A stretch of 64,000 bases of DNA, taken from contig NZ_BAWH01000002.1 of the NCBI RefSeq assembly GCF_000586435.1, positions 1 to 64,000 of the forward strand. Reading direction: 5' to 3'. The DNA is from Psychrobacter sp. JCM 18901 (GTDB lineage Bacteria > Pseudomonadota > Gammaproteobacteria > Pseudomonadales > Moraxellaceae). Position 1 is the stretch's first letter, and each line of letters begins with the position of its first letter. The position numbers and the translations under genes were made by a program. A model generated the notes under the pieces. The model was given only the letters and a program-made list of their open reading frames with translations, was not told the origin of the DNA and made no database searches. Shown in pieces: positions 18,821 to 29,202 of the stretch.

Positions 18821-20953
18821 ATGACAAAGTTGCGTGTTGCGCATAGCATCAAGGATGAAGAGTCTATCAGTCAAAAACACGCGTCAAAGCGAATCACAGT
18901 AGGTACGCTACGGTTGAGCGCGTTGAGCGTGGCAACAGCGGTAAGTGCACTTGGTGTGTCACAGGTCGCTTGTGCCGAGTTGACGTGGGGCGATGAGGAA
19001 AGCTACCAACAAGAAAGTAACTATCAACAAGATTATCAGCAAGACAGTAGTATTGACTCATTTATGGCAGCCGCTATCGCCGCAGATCGCGGTGATGTGA
19101 GCGCACTCTATAACTATGAGCAAGTCATGAGTGGCGGCTTGTTTGCGATGTATCCGACTTATTGGCGTATGAGTCTAGATCTTAATTCACAGAGTTCAGC
19201 GGCGGTCTCGCAGTTTGTGCGTCAGTATCCAGATACGGTCATGGCTGAGAAATTAGTGGCTGATTTTGCGGAGACCAAAGCAGGATCGAATGATTATGCC
19301 TCGGTTAGACAGGTAGCCAATTTGATTACCAATGCGGATGCCAGTGAGCGCTGTGCGGTTGCGCTTGGGTTTAATAATGGCGGTGACACTATGCGTGCCA
19401 TGGCAGCGAAGTCTGATGTGTGGCTGACCACCAAAAAGCAACCAGCATTGTGCGATCAGCTAGCGATGGAGATGAACAATAACGCGCTAATTAGTAATCA
19501 AGATCGTGCGGCTCGTCTCAAGCGTATGCTACGTAAAGGCAAGACAGGCGATATTATGGCATTATCATCACGCCTTGGTACGCCAATTGCTTATTCGGCG
19601 CTCAGTGAAATTCAGCTAAATCCGTCTTCTTTCTTTAGCCGTTTTGGTCGTGAGCCTGCTAGCCAAACCAATCAATACCTATATATGTATGCAATCGGCC
19701 GTATGGCTGACAAGTCTTATCGTGAGGCGGCGCTACAGTTAGACTTTGATATCAAGCAGGACAATCAGCGCTCCGTTAGATTATTAAATGACGAAACACG
19801 ACGCTATGCTTATCGTACGCTTGGCGTACAGCGTATGAATCACAACACTGACGACGGCTTTAACGCTGAAGCAGTGGATTGGTTCCGCAACAGTTTGGAC
19901 AATGATTTTAATTTTGAAGAAGCAGAAGACTATGCTATGGCAGCGATTCGCTTCGGTCGTTGGGATGATGTGGTAGAAGCTATCTCAAAAATGGATGGCG
20001 AAACGCAAAAAGAAGCCCAGTGGCAGTATTGGCTAGCTCGTGCGTATGAGCAGTCAAGCGATAGTAGCAAGCGTAATACGTCCAAAAAAATGTATCAAAA
20101 CTTAGCAAAGAGTAATGACTACTATGGCCTGATGGCGAAAGACAAAATAGGGCAGCGTTTCGATGCTAGCCGTTTAGGCGGTAGTAATTTGCCTAATGTC
20201 AGTACTGCTGACCGCGCGCGCGTCATGCAAGACGCTAACTTCGCTCGTGCGTTTGCGTTGTACAACTCTGAGGCTAGTCGTGCTTATGCCAACCGCGAGT
20301 GGAACTGGGCAGTAAAGCAAGCTCGTGATAATCGTGATGACAATTTGATTATTGCCGCTGCTCGTCAAGCCTATGATATGGGCTGGCTCGATCGAGCGAT
20401 TTATGCGGTTGATAATACTGATAGGGTGGATAGTCTTGCACTTTCGCATCCGATGCCGCATCAAAGCGCAGTCGTACGTTATAGTGAGTCAGCAGGTATT
20501 GATCCAGCATGGGCGTACGGTATCATGCGTCAAGAAAGCCGTTTCGTATCTTCTGCGCGCTCAAACGTAGGCGCGAGTGGACTGATGCAGGTTATGCCTG
20601 ATACCGCAAAATATATCGCTCGCAACCTAGGCGAGACGTATAGTGCGAGCCGTGCCAATAGCGGTGATACCAATATCCGCTATGGTACGTGGTATATGGG
20701 TGATATTTTGGGCAAGCTTAATTATCAGCCAGTATTGGCAACCGCAGGCTATAACGCTGGTCCTAATAATGCCAAACGCTGGCAGCCAGTTTATGGTTCG
20801 CTCGCCGCAGATCAATATGTAGAGTCGATTGCATTTCCTGAGACACGTAACTATGTTAAACACGTGATGGAAAACGCCACTATCTATAGCAGTCTGTTGG
20901 GTCGTGGTCAGCCGATTAGTCAGCGTATGGGTACGGTGCCAGCTGGATTTTAA
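18821..20953 (+). CDS. slt: Soluble lytic murein transglycosylase
   Basis: A 710-residue periplasmic enzyme of the Slt70 type that cleaves glycan strands to anhydromuramyl products. After a basic leader, residues about 25-50 are hydrophobic and end in QVACAEL, a plausible signal peptidase I site. A long helical repeat superhelix follows, then the catalytic SLT domain: catalytic Glu in IMRQESRF, GASGLMQVMPDTA and ATAGYNAGP. ATG 18821 follows AAAGAGAG; an earlier in-frame start at 18749 lacks a site. The products feed the recycling pathway in which AmpD, also in this window, acts. The 347 bp upstream (18474-18820) hold no gene I can support. Confidence 0.93.
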   Translation: MTKLRVAHSIKDEESISQKHASKRITVGTLRLSALSVATAVSALGVSQVACAELTWGDEESYQQESNYQQDYQQDSSIDSFMAAAIAADRGDVSALYNYEQVMSGGLFAMYPTYWRMSLDLNSQSSAAVSQFVRQYPDTVMAEKLVADFAETKAGSNDYASVRQVANLITNADASERCAVALGFNNGGDTMRAMAAKSDVWLTTKKQPALCDQLAMEMNNNALISNQDRAARLKRMLRKGKTGDIMALSSRLGTPIAYSALSEIQLNPSSFFSRFGREPASQTNQYLYMYAIGRMADKSYREAALQLDFDIKQDNQRSVRLLNDETRRYAYRTLGVQRMNHNTDDGFNAEAVDWFRNSLDNDFNFEEAEDYAMAAIRFGRWDDVVEAISKMDGETQKEAQWQYWLARAYEQSSDSSKRNTSKKMYQNLAKSNDYYGLMAKDKIGQRFDASRLGGSNLPNVSTADRARVMQDANFARAFALYNSEASRAYANREWNWAVKQARDNRDDNLIIAAARQAYDMGWLDRAIYAVDNTDRVDSLALSHPMPHQSAVVRYSESAGIDPAWAYGIMRQESRFVSSARSNVGASGLMQVMPDTAKYIARNLGETYSASRANSGDTNIRYGTWYMGDILGKLNYQPVLATAGYNAGPNNAKRWQPVYGSLAADQYVESIAFPETRNYVKHVMENATIYSSLLGRGQPISQRMGTVPAGF

Positions 20954-20973
20954 TCACTGAACTGGTATTTGAT

Positions 20974-21013
20974 AAACCACTAATGATTTATTGTTAGTGG
21001 TTTATTTTTATTT
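20974..21013 (+). terminator. slt terminator
   Basis: AAACCACTAA paired with TTAGTGGTTT across ten bases, followed by ATTTTTATTT. Confidence 0.85.
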
Positions 21014-21439
21014 GCTAATTTGCTTTGTCAATTGGTCAACTCTGATTTGCTCAGGCAGCACTTATCTGGCTAAGATAAATTTCACAACCGTTATCCTTCA
21101 GTACTTTATCAACATTTATCGATCTTCCTGACGATATAGTCAACGTTTACGTTTTTGCTATAGATTAAAAAAACGTTTTGTTACCATTGCCTTAATGAGA
21201 AACCCTATTTTTCAGTCTTGTTCTTAGGTCAATGCGTGTTTTATGTATCGCGTCTAATGATTTAAGTTATAGCCTATGTCTTATCATTGCTAACTAACTG
21301 CCTTCAGTCCTATGATCAAAAATATTTTAGTCTGTCTACGTCGCCAAAAACTAAATATTCGTTATCTAATCGGATATGCTCTTTATCGAAGGCAAATACA
21401 AAGACGGATACAGACCTGAGCAATAAGGTCGCTAATTCT

Positions 21440-22120
21440 ATGGTGCAATTGCGTGCAGATTTGGCTAGCAAATATAGCGTAGGTAGTATCAAAGCAACGA
21501 TGAGCTTCGGCGCTTTACTGCTAATACAAGGCGTTATACTGCTGCCAGTACAGGCGGCTAACACGGTTAAGACGGGTCAGCGCGTATTGATGATTGAGAT
21601 GACCCCAGCATTATGTAATATGCAGCCGACGCGGGCACGTATGCGTCAGTGTTTAGAAGGGTATTCGTTGACTGTATCTGGTCTGGATATGGGATATGGT
21701 GAGCGCTGCGGTCGCGGTAGTGAGCCACGTCTTACACCGCTACAATTAAAAGTCGTCAACCGCATCATGCCTGACACAACGGTACGTAGCCAAACGTGGC
21801 AACGCTATGGAGCCTGTAGTCCGCTTAGCGCCAGCAGTTACTTCCGCCAGATTACCAATTATGCAGGTGGATTGAAATTACCGAATGAGCTAAATACGGG
21901 TAATAGTTATACCGTTTCCAAATCACGATTTATCAGTCAAATGACCCGCCTCAATAGTGGTATGTCATCAAACAGTGTGGATCTTATCTGTCAAGAAGGC
22001 AGCCGTCGCCAATCGATACTCACTGATATACACGTGTGTTATGAGGGTAGTGATTTTGGGACTTGTCATGACGTTGTAGACAGCTGTGGCAGTAAATTTA
22101 TCATTTCAGGTGGGCGATAA
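21440..22120 (+). CDS. Secreted ribonuclease T2-like protein without catalytic histidines
   Basis: About 226 residues from ATG 21440; a signal peptide is likely (ALLLIQGVILLPVQA then ANTV). The layout follows RNase T2 (MTPALC, GYSLTVSGLDM, MPDTT, WQRYGACSPLSASSYF, with many cysteines for disulfides). Yet where T2 enzymes have the histidine of the first active-site block (HGLWP) this has SGLDM, and for HEWxKHGTC it has QTWQRYGAC. Both catalytic His and the Glu are gone. I infer a non-catalytic relative, perhaps a binding protein or inhibitor. An open frame upstream to a TTG at 21287 has no ribosome site. The preceding stretch from the slt terminator holds nothing recognisable. Confidence 0.7.
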   Translation: MVQLRADLASKYSVGSIKATMSFGALLLIQGVILLPVQAANTVKTGQRVLMIEMTPALCNMQPTRARMRQCLEGYSLTVSGLDMGYGERCGRGSEPRLTPLQLKVVNRIMPDTTVRSQTWQRYGACSPLSASSYFRQITNYAGGLKLPNELNTGNSYTVSKSRFISQMTRLNSGMSSNSVDLICQEGSRRQSILTDIHVCYEGSDFGTCHDVVDSCGSKFIISGGR

Positions 22121-22271
22121 TCTTCACTTAGTTATCTGCTTAAACCTCTTTTTTGATACCATTTTTCATTTCACTTAATCGAATTTAATGGTGCAAATTG
22201 CCTATTTTGACCATTATATCTACCCATAACGTAGTGAAAATATGCTTTAGTTATCATGTGATAAAGCCCTC

Positions 22272-22296
22272 TAGCGCTTTATCCGTAAGCGCTTAG
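22272..22296. repeat. Imperfect inverted repeat upstream of mdh
   Basis: TAGCGCTTTA and TAAGCGCTTA around TCCG, in the 368-bp gap before mdh. No T run follows directly, so it may be a weak terminator or an operator. The rest of the gap shows no gene. Confidence 0.5.
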
Positions 22297-22488
22297 CCTC
22301 TGCAGAAATCCTCTCGTATAAAATGTAACAATATAATCCCTGACGTCTATGACTGTATCTAGACGGTCACTGCGATGAAGTGCTACACTAGCTCTCGGTT
22401 TATACATGCTGCTATGCGGCAAACAAGTCGATATCTAAAATGATAATCGTTCATTAGAATTATCTAATAATTAATTAGGGAGTATTCA

Positions 22489-23478
22489 ATGTCAATGAAA
22501 CAGCCTTTACGTGTTGCCGTCACTGGTGCCGCTGGTAATATCAGCTACGCGATGCTATTTCGTATTGCATCTGGCGAGATGCTAGGTAAAGATCAGCCAG
22601 TTATTTTGCAATTACTTGAAATTACGCCAGCTCTTGACGCCCTAAAGGGTGTGGTCATGGAACTAGAAGACTGTGCATTCCCATTGTTGGCTGGTATTGT
22701 CCAAACTGACGATGCTAATGTCGCATTCAAAGATATCGATTATGCTTTACTGGTTGGTGCACGTCCTCGTGGCCCAGGTATGGAGCGTAAAGATTTGCTA
22801 GAAGCCAACGCTGCGATTTTCTCAGCACAAGGTAAAGCATTGAACGAAGTCGCTAGCCGTGATGTAAAAGTATTGGTAGTCGGTAACCCTGCCAACACCA
22901 ACGCACTTATCGCTCAGCGCAATGCGCCAGATCTTGATCCACGCAACTTCACTGCAATGACTCGTCTAGACCACAACCGTGCTATGGCGCAGTTAGCTGG
23001 TAAGACTGACAGCACTGTAAATGACGTGAAAAAAATGATCATCTGGGGCAACCATTCGTCAACTCAGTATCCAGATCTAACTGCTTGTACGGTAAACGGC
23101 AAGCCTGCGCTAGATTTAGTTGATCGCGAATGGTACGAAGCAACTTATATCCCAGAAGTACAACAGCGTGGTGCTGCAATCATTAAAGCTCGCGGTGCAT
23201 CATCTGCCGCTTCTGCTGCCAACGCTGCTATCGCACATATGCGTACGTGGGCACTAGGTACTGATGAGAATGATTGGGTATCTATGGGCGTTTACTCAAA
23301 CGGCGAATACGGTATTGCTGAAGGTTTGATCTACTCATTCCCATGCACATGCACTAACGGCGACTGGTCTATCGTAGACGGCGTTGATGTATCATCAGAT
23401 TTCTCGAAAGAGAAAATGGCTGCCACTGAGCAAGAGCTTAGTGAAGAGCGTGATGCAGTAGCACATTTACTACCGTAA
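22489..23478 (+). CDS. mdh: Malate dehydrogenase (cytoplasmic type)
   Basis: NAD-dependent malate dehydrogenase of the citric acid cycle, 329 residues, the length of the eukaryote-cytosol-like class used by many proteobacteria rather than the E. coli mitochondrial-like class. Motifs: [19 protein letters not shown] (nucleotide loop), [15 protein letters not shown] (substrate arginines), VGNPANTN, and the catalytic His in [16 protein letters not shown] precedes the ATG; a second ATG six bases downstream is possible. Monocistronic, with its own terminator. Confidence 0.97.
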   Translation: MSMKQPLRVAVTGAAGNISYAMLFRIASGEMLGKDQPVILQLLEITPALDALKGVVMELEDCAFPLLAGIVQTDDANVAFKDIDYALLVGARPRGPGMERKDLLEANAAIFSAQGKALNEVASRDVKVLVVGNPANTNALIAQRNAPDLDPRNFTAMTRLDHNRAMAQLAGKTDSTVNDVKKMIIWGNHSSTQYPDLTACTVNGKPALDLVDREWYEATYIPEVQQRGAAIIKARGASSAASAANAAIAHMRTWALGTDENDWVSMGVYSNGEYGIAEGLIYSFPCTCTNGDWSIVDGVDVSSDFSKEKMAATEQELSEERDAVAHLLP

Positions 23479-23534
23479 ATCTAAGCTGCTATCCAGTAAG
23501 CTATGATTTAAGTAGTAGAGATAAGTAGTACAAG

Positions 23535-23562
23535 AAAGCCCTCTGAAATATGAGGGCTTTTT
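23535..23562 (+). terminator. mdh terminator
   Basis: AAAGCCCTC paired with GAGGGCTTT across eight bases, followed by T. Confidence 0.9.
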
Positions 23563-23771
23563 CGTGTCTATGAGAAATAGGCAGATGAGATCAACTTAAT
23601 TCATATTTTAAACTGATAAGAGCGATTTACCGTTAATACAATTGATAACGTTAGATAAACGTTGATTAACAGCTATTAAAATAAAGCTTGCTACAATGAA
23701 TGTGTCAATTTGAATAATAAGCACATTAAACAATAAGTACGACCATATTCGTATCATTTAAGGAGAAAGTT

Positions 23772-24011
23772 ATGTTGGGTGAACCAGAATATAGTATGAA
23801 TGAGTTATTTGCTCAGTTAGGTCTAGATAGCTCTGATGAAGCAATTGATGATTTTATCGCAGCAAACCAACTAGCTAGCGAAGAAAAACTGACAGAGGCT
23901 AGCATTTGGACGGATAATCAGCGTATGTTCCTGCAAGAAGAATGGCAAAAAGATGCCGCATGGGTAGAAACCATCGATGAGCTAAATGTCCGTTTACATC
24001 CTGATGCATAA
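23772..24011 (+). CDS. DUF2789 family small protein
   Basis: A 79-residue acidic, soluble protein opening with the family pattern YSMNELFAQLGLDSSDEAIDDFI and later LTEASIWTDNQRMFLQEEW. DUF2789 proteins occur in pseudomonads and Moraxellaceae and have no assigned function. AAGGAG lies seven bases before the ATG. Single gene, convergent with ribF. Confidence 0.9.
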   Translation: MLGEPEYSMNELFAQLGLDSSDEAIDDFIAANQLASEEKLTEASIWTDNQRMFLQEEWQKDAAWVETIDELNVRLHPDA

Positions 24012-24028
24012 AAGTTTATCAAGAGATA

Positions 24029-24068
24029 AAAAAACCCCGCAATAGTCTGAATATCGCGGGGTTTTTTT
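24029..24068. terminator. Bidirectional terminator between the DUF2789 gene and ribF
   Basis: AAAAAACCCCGC paired with GCGGGGTTTTTT; A and T runs on opposite flanks suit both converging genes. Confidence 0.92.
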
Positions 24069-24090
24069 ATGTCTAGAGTAACACTAAAAA

Positions 24091-25158
24091 TCAAATTTGC
24101 TTTTCGCGCCACTCAAGTAGATCTGCAACGTCTTGATGAATACCCGCTTTTAATGCTTCTATTCCATCATAGCGACGCTCACCGTGCAAAAAGTGTAGGA
24201 AACGTACGTGTAAATTCAGTCCGTACAAATCAGCTTGCAACTGCGGAAAGTGGACTTCTAGTCGCCAGTCATCACCTTTATCAACAGAAGGTCTTTTGCC
24301 AATATTAGCCGTGCCAAACAAACTATGCGGACGCAATCCGGCAACACCTGTATGACCATCGGAGGCAAGCGTAGTCAAGCCATTAGCGATCACATTACCA
24401 TTGTCATCTAAGCTCACCACGTCAACTGCAAAAATACCATGCAGGGCAGGCTTTATACGCTGTAAATCGATATTTGCGGTAGGGAAGTCTATTGTTCGAC
24501 CTATCTGGTCGCCGCGCACAACCCCTCCTGTGATTGCATAGTCACGACCAAGTAATCTGTTGGCCGCCTGAAGGTCACCTGCCAATAGTAAATCACGAAC
24601 ACGAGTAGAGCTGATACGGGCAGCGTCGTTATCGATCGTATCAATACTGTCGCTATCAGTATTATTATCAGTGACCGTATGCAGGTTGGTCACATCCAAA
24701 CCATAATCACGCAAAAACTGACTGTCGCCAGTACGATCATGGCCGAAGCGAAAGTCATCGCCCAGCACCAACGCTTTTACGTTCAAACGCTTGGCTAATA
24801 TATCGGCAAATGCTTGTGCTGATAGCGAGCGAAATTCTGTATCAAACCCTGCTACGATCAATGTTTCAACGCCATACTCTGCCAGCAGTGCTTGTTTTTC
24901 TGCCAGATTAGTCAGACGCGCAGGCGCTTTGGCAGGTGCAAAAAACTCGCGTGGCTGCGGCTCAAATATCATGACCGCCGCACCCAAATTTTGGGTATGC
25001 GCAATCTCACGAACTTGGGCTAGCATGGCCTGATGACCAAGGTGCACACCGTCGAAATTGCCGATAGTGAGCACGCAAGATGCCAACTCTACTGGGACAG
25101 TGTCCGTAGATGAAGTGTGTGGCGACGAAATCAGTTGCTCAAGAAAATAGGTTTTCAT
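24091..25158 (-). CDS. ribF: Bifunctional riboflavin kinase/FAD synthetase
   Basis: Makes FMN from riboflavin and then FAD. Residues 25-200 are the FAD synthetase domain (IGNFDGVHLGHQAML with the HxGH motif, and SSTRVRDLL); residues 205-355 are the flavokinase domain (GDQIGRTIDFPTANI, GTANIGKRP, FLHFLHGERRYDGIEALK). At 355 residues it is longer than the usual 310-320 because of an Asp/Thr-rich insertion around residues 160-180 and another in the kinase half (about residues 275-290). No FMN riboswitch is visible upstream. Confidence 0.95.
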   Translation of the reverse strand: MKTYFLEQLISSPHTSSTDTVPVELASCVLTIGNFDGVHLGHQAMLAQVREIAHTQNLGAAVMIFEPQPREFFAPAKAPARLTNLAEKQALLAEYGVETLIVAGFDTEFRSLSAQAFADILAKRLNVKALVLGDDFRFGHDRTGDSQFLRDYGLDVTNLHTVTDNNTDSDSIDTIDNDAARISSTRVRDLLLAGDLQAANRLLGRDYAITGGVVRGDQIGRTIDFPTANIDLQRIKPALHGIFAVDVVSLDDNGNVIANGLTTLASDGHTGVAGLRPHSLFGTANIGKRPSVDKGDDWRLEVHFPQLQADLYGLNLHVRFLHFLHGERRYDGIEALKAGIHQDVADLLEWREKQI

Positions 25159-25375
25159 AAGTTTTCAGCTATGATGAGACCAAATAAAAAAACGAAAAAA
25201 ACACATCTATGCTTAAAATTGATGTGTCTAAAACCAGCCATTATAAAGTAAAATAGCCACACTAACATCCTATAGTCTACCTGTAATGCAAGTATGGCAC
25301 GTAGGGTAGCTATTCTTTATTGCCAATGATGCTAATAGTAATCCTAACAACAATCCCGACAACGATGGAAATCTT

Positions 25376-25996
25376 ATGTCTGCTGCTGCCTTAAATACTA
25401 TACCAACTGACCTATCGACATATCAGCTTACCGATCAGTTCGTTGTGCAGCGTGCAAATAAAGAAGATTTAGCAGCAGTTTTAGTCATTTATAATCAAAG
25501 CATACCGGGCAAACAAGCAACAGCCAATCTTGCATTGGTTACGCTAGAGGAGCGTGCCGCTTGGTTTGAGGAGCATTTGGATAGTGCAACCAGACCAATA
25601 TATGTGGTTAAAGCACTATCATCAAATAATATAGATCAAAAAAAAGCACCGATAGTCGCATGGGGCAGTTTTAGTGATTTGTACGCGCGTACGGCCTATC
25701 ACATCAGTACCGAGATTAGCATCTATCTAAATCAAGATTATCAGGGCAAAGGGTTAGGCAGTTTGCTGACCCGTTGGATGTTGACGCAAGCACCAAGCCT
25801 AGGTATTCGAAATATCATCGCCCTTGTCTTTGCTCATAACCATCCAAGCTTAGGGTTATTTCGTAAGCTTGGCTTTGAACAATGGGGCTATATGCCCGAA
25901 GTTTGCGATATGGAAGGGTTTGTCGCTGATGTTGTGATGCTTGGTAAAGCAGTCACGTCAGACCATGTCTCAGATAAAGCGTCTGAAACAATTTAA
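25376..25996 (+). CDS. GNAT family N-acetyltransferase (phosphinothricin/MnaT-like)
   Basis: A 206-residue acetyltransferase. The acetyl-CoA loop is NQDYQGKGLGSLL; the region ending in HPSLGLFRKLGFEQWGYMPEVCDMEG is typical of the Pat/YncA (MnaT) group, which acetylates methionine sulfone or phosphinothricin-like amino acids. True substrate unknown. The N-terminal 30 residues precede the domain and may be a tail. No strong ribosome site; the ATG follows GGAAATCTT. Divergent from ribF across 217 bp. Confidence 0.85.
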   Translation: MSAAALNTIPTDLSTYQLTDQFVVQRANKEDLAAVLVIYNQSIPGKQATANLALVTLEERAAWFEEHLDSATRPIYVVKALSSNNIDQKKAPIVAWGSFSDLYARTAYHISTEISIYLNQDYQGKGLGSLLTRWMLTQAPSLGIRNIIALVFAHNHPSLGLFRKLGFEQWGYMPEVCDMEGFVADVVMLGKAVTSDHVSDKASETI

Positions 25997-26007
25997 CTTG
26001 AAATGCT

Positions 26008-26631
26008 CTAACCTAAAATCTTCCATTGACCTTCTATCTTCTGTAGCTGGTAGGTCAGTGGTGCAGGTTCGCTCTGTCCTTTTAGCATCAGCTCGCCAGT
26101 GATGGTGGCACGAGTTTTATCATCATTATATTTGGTATCAGTAATCGTAACGCCATCCACCGTTTGCTGAAACGCAGACTGGGTATTGGCAAGCTCTTCT
26201 TCAAAGTTTGCCATATCAACTTGGTAATATGACGCAGCATCCTTCACGTCACCATAATATAAGCTGTTTAGGGCTTGCTTGACAGTATCCTCTGGCGTAC
26301 CGGCTTGAGTTGGATTGGTCACTAGGCTTTTCTGTTTGGTCGCATCGGTGACTGGATTAATATTGTCACTCTCAATCGCTGTCTTATCTTCAGCGCTATC
26401 TGTCATTTCGCCTGTTTCGCTAGCACTGTCATCAGTCATTGCTTGGTCAGTCGTATCATTGTCTAATGTGACGTCTTCTGAGGTATCCACGGTCGCTGCC
26501 ACATCTTCATTATCGATAGCAGTTTCAGCCGACTCATTATTGCTACAACCGCTAATAAGTAATCCAGTGCTTAGTACACCAGTTGCTAGCAAAATTGGTA
26601 AGCGCTGAAAGATTGGCTGTTTCGTTGTCAT
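26008..26631 (-). CDS. Predicted lipoprotein with DUF4878-like domain
   Basis: About 207 residues from ATG 26631, which has GAGG six bases upstream; an in-frame TTG at 26643 is less likely. The signal peptide ends in the lipobox LLISGC, predicting acylation at that Cys. A Thr/Asp/Glu-rich linker follows (about residues 30-110), then a compact domain (PEDTVKQALNSLYYGD to KIEGQWKILG) like DUF4878, an NTF2-like fold found in lipoproteins. Envelope-located; no known function. Transcribed with or after murJ on the same strand, 129 bp downstream of it. Confidence 0.8.
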   Translation of the reverse strand: MTTKQPIFQRLPILLATGVLSTGLLISGCSNNESAETAIDNEDVAATVDTSEDVTLDNDTTDQAMTDDSASETGEMTDSAEDKTAIESDNINPVTDATKQKSLVTNPTQAGTPEDTVKQALNSLYYGDVKDAASYYQVDMANFEEELANTQSAFQQTVDGVTITDTKYNDDKTRATITGELMLKGQSEPAPLTYQLQKIEGQWKILG

Positions 26632-26760
26632 ATTAAACCTCAAATGTCATGTATTCATTAATGATCTATTATGACAATTATCAGCAGCGAGCATTGTCAT
26701 TTCTCATAACAGGCTTGTTTTGGTTTCGTAAGCCTGCCATGAGTTTGCTTATAATTTGTC

Positions 26761-28311
26761 CTAACCATGCTTTAGCTGACGCGGACGGAAACCAGTCGCT
26801 AGCAATACCACACCGTAAACCAGCGCTCCGACGGCACACATAATAATCAGCGCGACAATACGTTGCCACTGAGCCTGATCGGTAGGGAAGTAAGGCAGCA
26901 TAAAATAAAGCACGCCAATCATAGAGCCAGTCGAGATAACAAACTGCGTAAATAGCTTTTTCCAATGCGGACCGAAACGGAAAATATCACGCTTATGTAA
27001 GAAGTAATATAGCAGGCCTGCGTTTACAAAAGCCGCGCCAGTCGTAGCCAATGCCAGACCACCATGTAGCGGTATCTCTAAGAAATAGAATATCCCGATA
27101 AAAATAACACTAAAGATCATATTGGCGATGACAGAGATGATGCCGATTTTAACAGGGGTTCTGGTGTCTTGACGCGCAAAAAACGCAGGGGCAAATATCT
27201 TAATAAGCATAAATCCTAAGATACCACCTGCCATACTACGTAGGGCCAGTGAACTCATTTGGGCATCACGTAAGGTAAACTCACCACGTAAAAACAGCGC
27301 TTGCATCAATACATCTGCCAGTACAAATAGGGCAGCCGAGGCAGGCACACCGACCAAGATAATAAGACGTGCTGCCCAGTCGATGGTTTTTTTGAAACTG
27401 ACGTCGTCTTTTTGAGCTTCGCTTTTCGACAGACTTGGCAATATGACGGTACCAATCGCCACGCCAATCAGACCCAATGGAAGCTCGCTCATACGTTCAG
27501 CTGCATAGAGCCAAGAGACTGAACCGCCAATCATTAATGAGGCAAAAATGGTATTTAACAGTAAATTAATCTGAGTAACAGAAACACCAAAGATAGCAGG
27601 TAACATCAATTTTAAAATTCGACGAACGCCTTCGTGCTGGAAGTCAATCTTTGGTGCGACAAGCAGCTTTTGTTGCCAGAGCTGCGGCAGTTGAATTAAG
27701 AACTGTAGCAAACCTGCGATAGCAACGGCATAGCCGAGCGCCATAATAGGCGTATCAAACATCGGCGCAAAAATCAGTGCGCCACCAATCATACACAGGT
27801 TCAATAACACGGGCGCAAACGCCGGTGCAGCAAACCGACCGTAGCTTTGCAAAATGCCACTCGCAAAAGCTGTCATAGAGATGAATAGCAAATACGGAAA
27901 GGTAAGACGCAATAATTCAGCAGTGATGGCAAACTTATCAGGCTGATCGGCAAACCCAGGGGCAAACAATGTCACCACCCAGGGTGCGATTAAGATGACC
28001 ACCACTGTCAGCATCGATAATACTAGCAATAATGCACCCGAGGTTCGACTGACTAAAATCTGTACTTGTTGCAAGCTGTACTTTTCTTTGTATTCGGACA
28101 GTACTGGCACGAAAGCTTGGCTAAACGCGCCTTCTGCAAACAATCGTCGTAAGAAGTTTGGGATTTTGAAGGCGACCAAAAAGGCATCCATCAAACCACC
28201 TGCACCAAAAACCCCTAGCAATACAACATCACGTACCAAACCTAAAATACGCGATAACATGGTCATACTGCTGACCACCATGGTTGAACGAAATAACCGA
28301 CTTTTTGCCAT
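26761..28311 (-). CDS. murJ: Lipid II flippase MurJ
   Basis: A 516-residue MviN/MurJ protein with about 14 membrane helices, moving lipid II across the inner membrane. The N-terminus FRSTMVVSSMTMLSRILGLVRD and DAFLVAFKIPNFLRRLFAEGAFSQAFVPV are diagnostic, including conserved charged residues in the central cavity (Arg of LGLVRD, and the RRLFAEG set). Full length with no frame break. It follows ampD on the same strand after 112 bp. Essential in most rod-shaped bacteria. Confidence 0.96.
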   Translation of the reverse strand: MAKSRLFRSTMVVSSMTMLSRILGLVRDVVLLGVFGAGGLMDAFLVAFKIPNFLRRLFAEGAFSQAFVPVLSEYKEKYSLQQVQILVSRTSGALLLVLSMLTVVVILIAPWVVTLFAPGFADQPDKFAITAELLRLTFPYLLFISMTAFASGILQSYGRFAAPAFAPVLLNLCMIGGALIFAPMFDTPIMALGYAVAIAGLLQFLIQLPQLWQQKLLVAPKIDFQHEGVRRILKLMLPAIFGVSVTQINLLLNTIFASLMIGGSVSWLYAAERMSELPLGLIGVAIGTVILPSLSKSEAQKDDVSFKKTIDWAARLIILVGVPASAALFVLADVLMQALFLRGEFTLRDAQMSSLALRSMAGGILGFMLIKIFAPAFFARQDTRTPVKIGIISVIANMIFSVIFIGIFYFLEIPLHGGLALATTGAAFVNAGLLYYFLHKRDIFRFGPHWKKLFTQFVISTGSMIGVLYFMLPYFPTDQAQWQRIVALIIMCAVGALVYGVVLLATGFRPRQLKHG

Positions 28312-28423
28312 GAGAACCTATCTTGCCAAGTTGTATATTGAGTTATGTGCCGATGTGATATGGATGAAAAACTGACGAATTATATCACTTTCACCATTGA
28401 GATAAATGGATTGAGTGTGGAAA

Positions 28424-29051
28424 TCACTTATGTGATGGTGCATCGTTTTTCGTTGCATTAGCCACTAACTGGCGCAACCTTGCCCATTCAAAAAAATTAC
28501 CAGGGTCAGTCTTACGCCCAGGCGCGATATCGCTATGGCCCGTCAAGTGGCGACGTGTTTTGGGATAGCCTTATAGATGGCGGCAATTACTTCGGCTAGC
28601 TGCTCATATTGAGCAGAGGTGAAGGACACAAAATCCGACCCTTCGAGCTCGATGCCAATGCTATAATCATTACATTCAGGTCGACCCAAGTAGCTAGACC
28701 GCCCAGCATGCCACGCCCGTTCGTTGAAATTAACAAACTGAGTGATAGCGCCATCATGTTCGATAAATAAATGCGCTGATACTTCTGCACCTTTAATTGT
28801 TTGAAAGTAAGGATGAGCATCCCAGTCTAATTGATTGGTAAATAATGCTTTCACGTAATGTGTACCATTAGTGTCGCAGGCACCAAATTCATTCGGTGGT
28901 AGCTGATATTGTGTACGACGATGGCGTCAATACTTAAATCTTTTGGCCTTACATTGTAATTGGGTGAAGCCAACCAAGTGGCTGCTGATAGTAGTCCATC
29001 TTTGATGGTCATTGGCGACGCAGATGCTGAGTTTGGTGATAATACGGGCAT
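28424..29051 (-). CDS. ampD: 1,6-anhydro-N-acetylmuramyl-L-alanine amidase, two frameshifts
   Basis: Cytosolic amidase of wall recycling; its loss derepresses AmpC beta-lactamase in species that have AmpR. About 209 residues after repair. Zinc and catalytic landmarks: VVHNISLPPNEFG with the first His, HLFIEHDG, and HLTGHSDIAPGRKTDPG with the second His and Asp. Two one-base losses split it: a base missing near 28901 (expected NISLPP) and one of five T missing at 28558-28561 (expected IPKTRRHLTGH). Without the second repair the zinc-binding C-terminus would be lost. Divergent from the DUF4105 gene; upstream of murJ. Confidence 0.92.
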
Positions 29052-29202
29052 AATACTCTCTTTTTATACTAGTATTGATAATGGTGTGATAGACAATCTA
29101 TCTAAGTAGCTAAACGATAGCAGGCGATGTGTTTGATTTTTTGACTCAGAAACTTTAATAACGCTGATAGCGTATGAATAATAACGTGCGAGATTTTACC
29201 TC

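Noticed and set aside
24069..24308. A 79-residue plus-strand frame opposite the ribF 3' end
   Set aside because: It begins within the terminator and runs antisense to the flavokinase domain.
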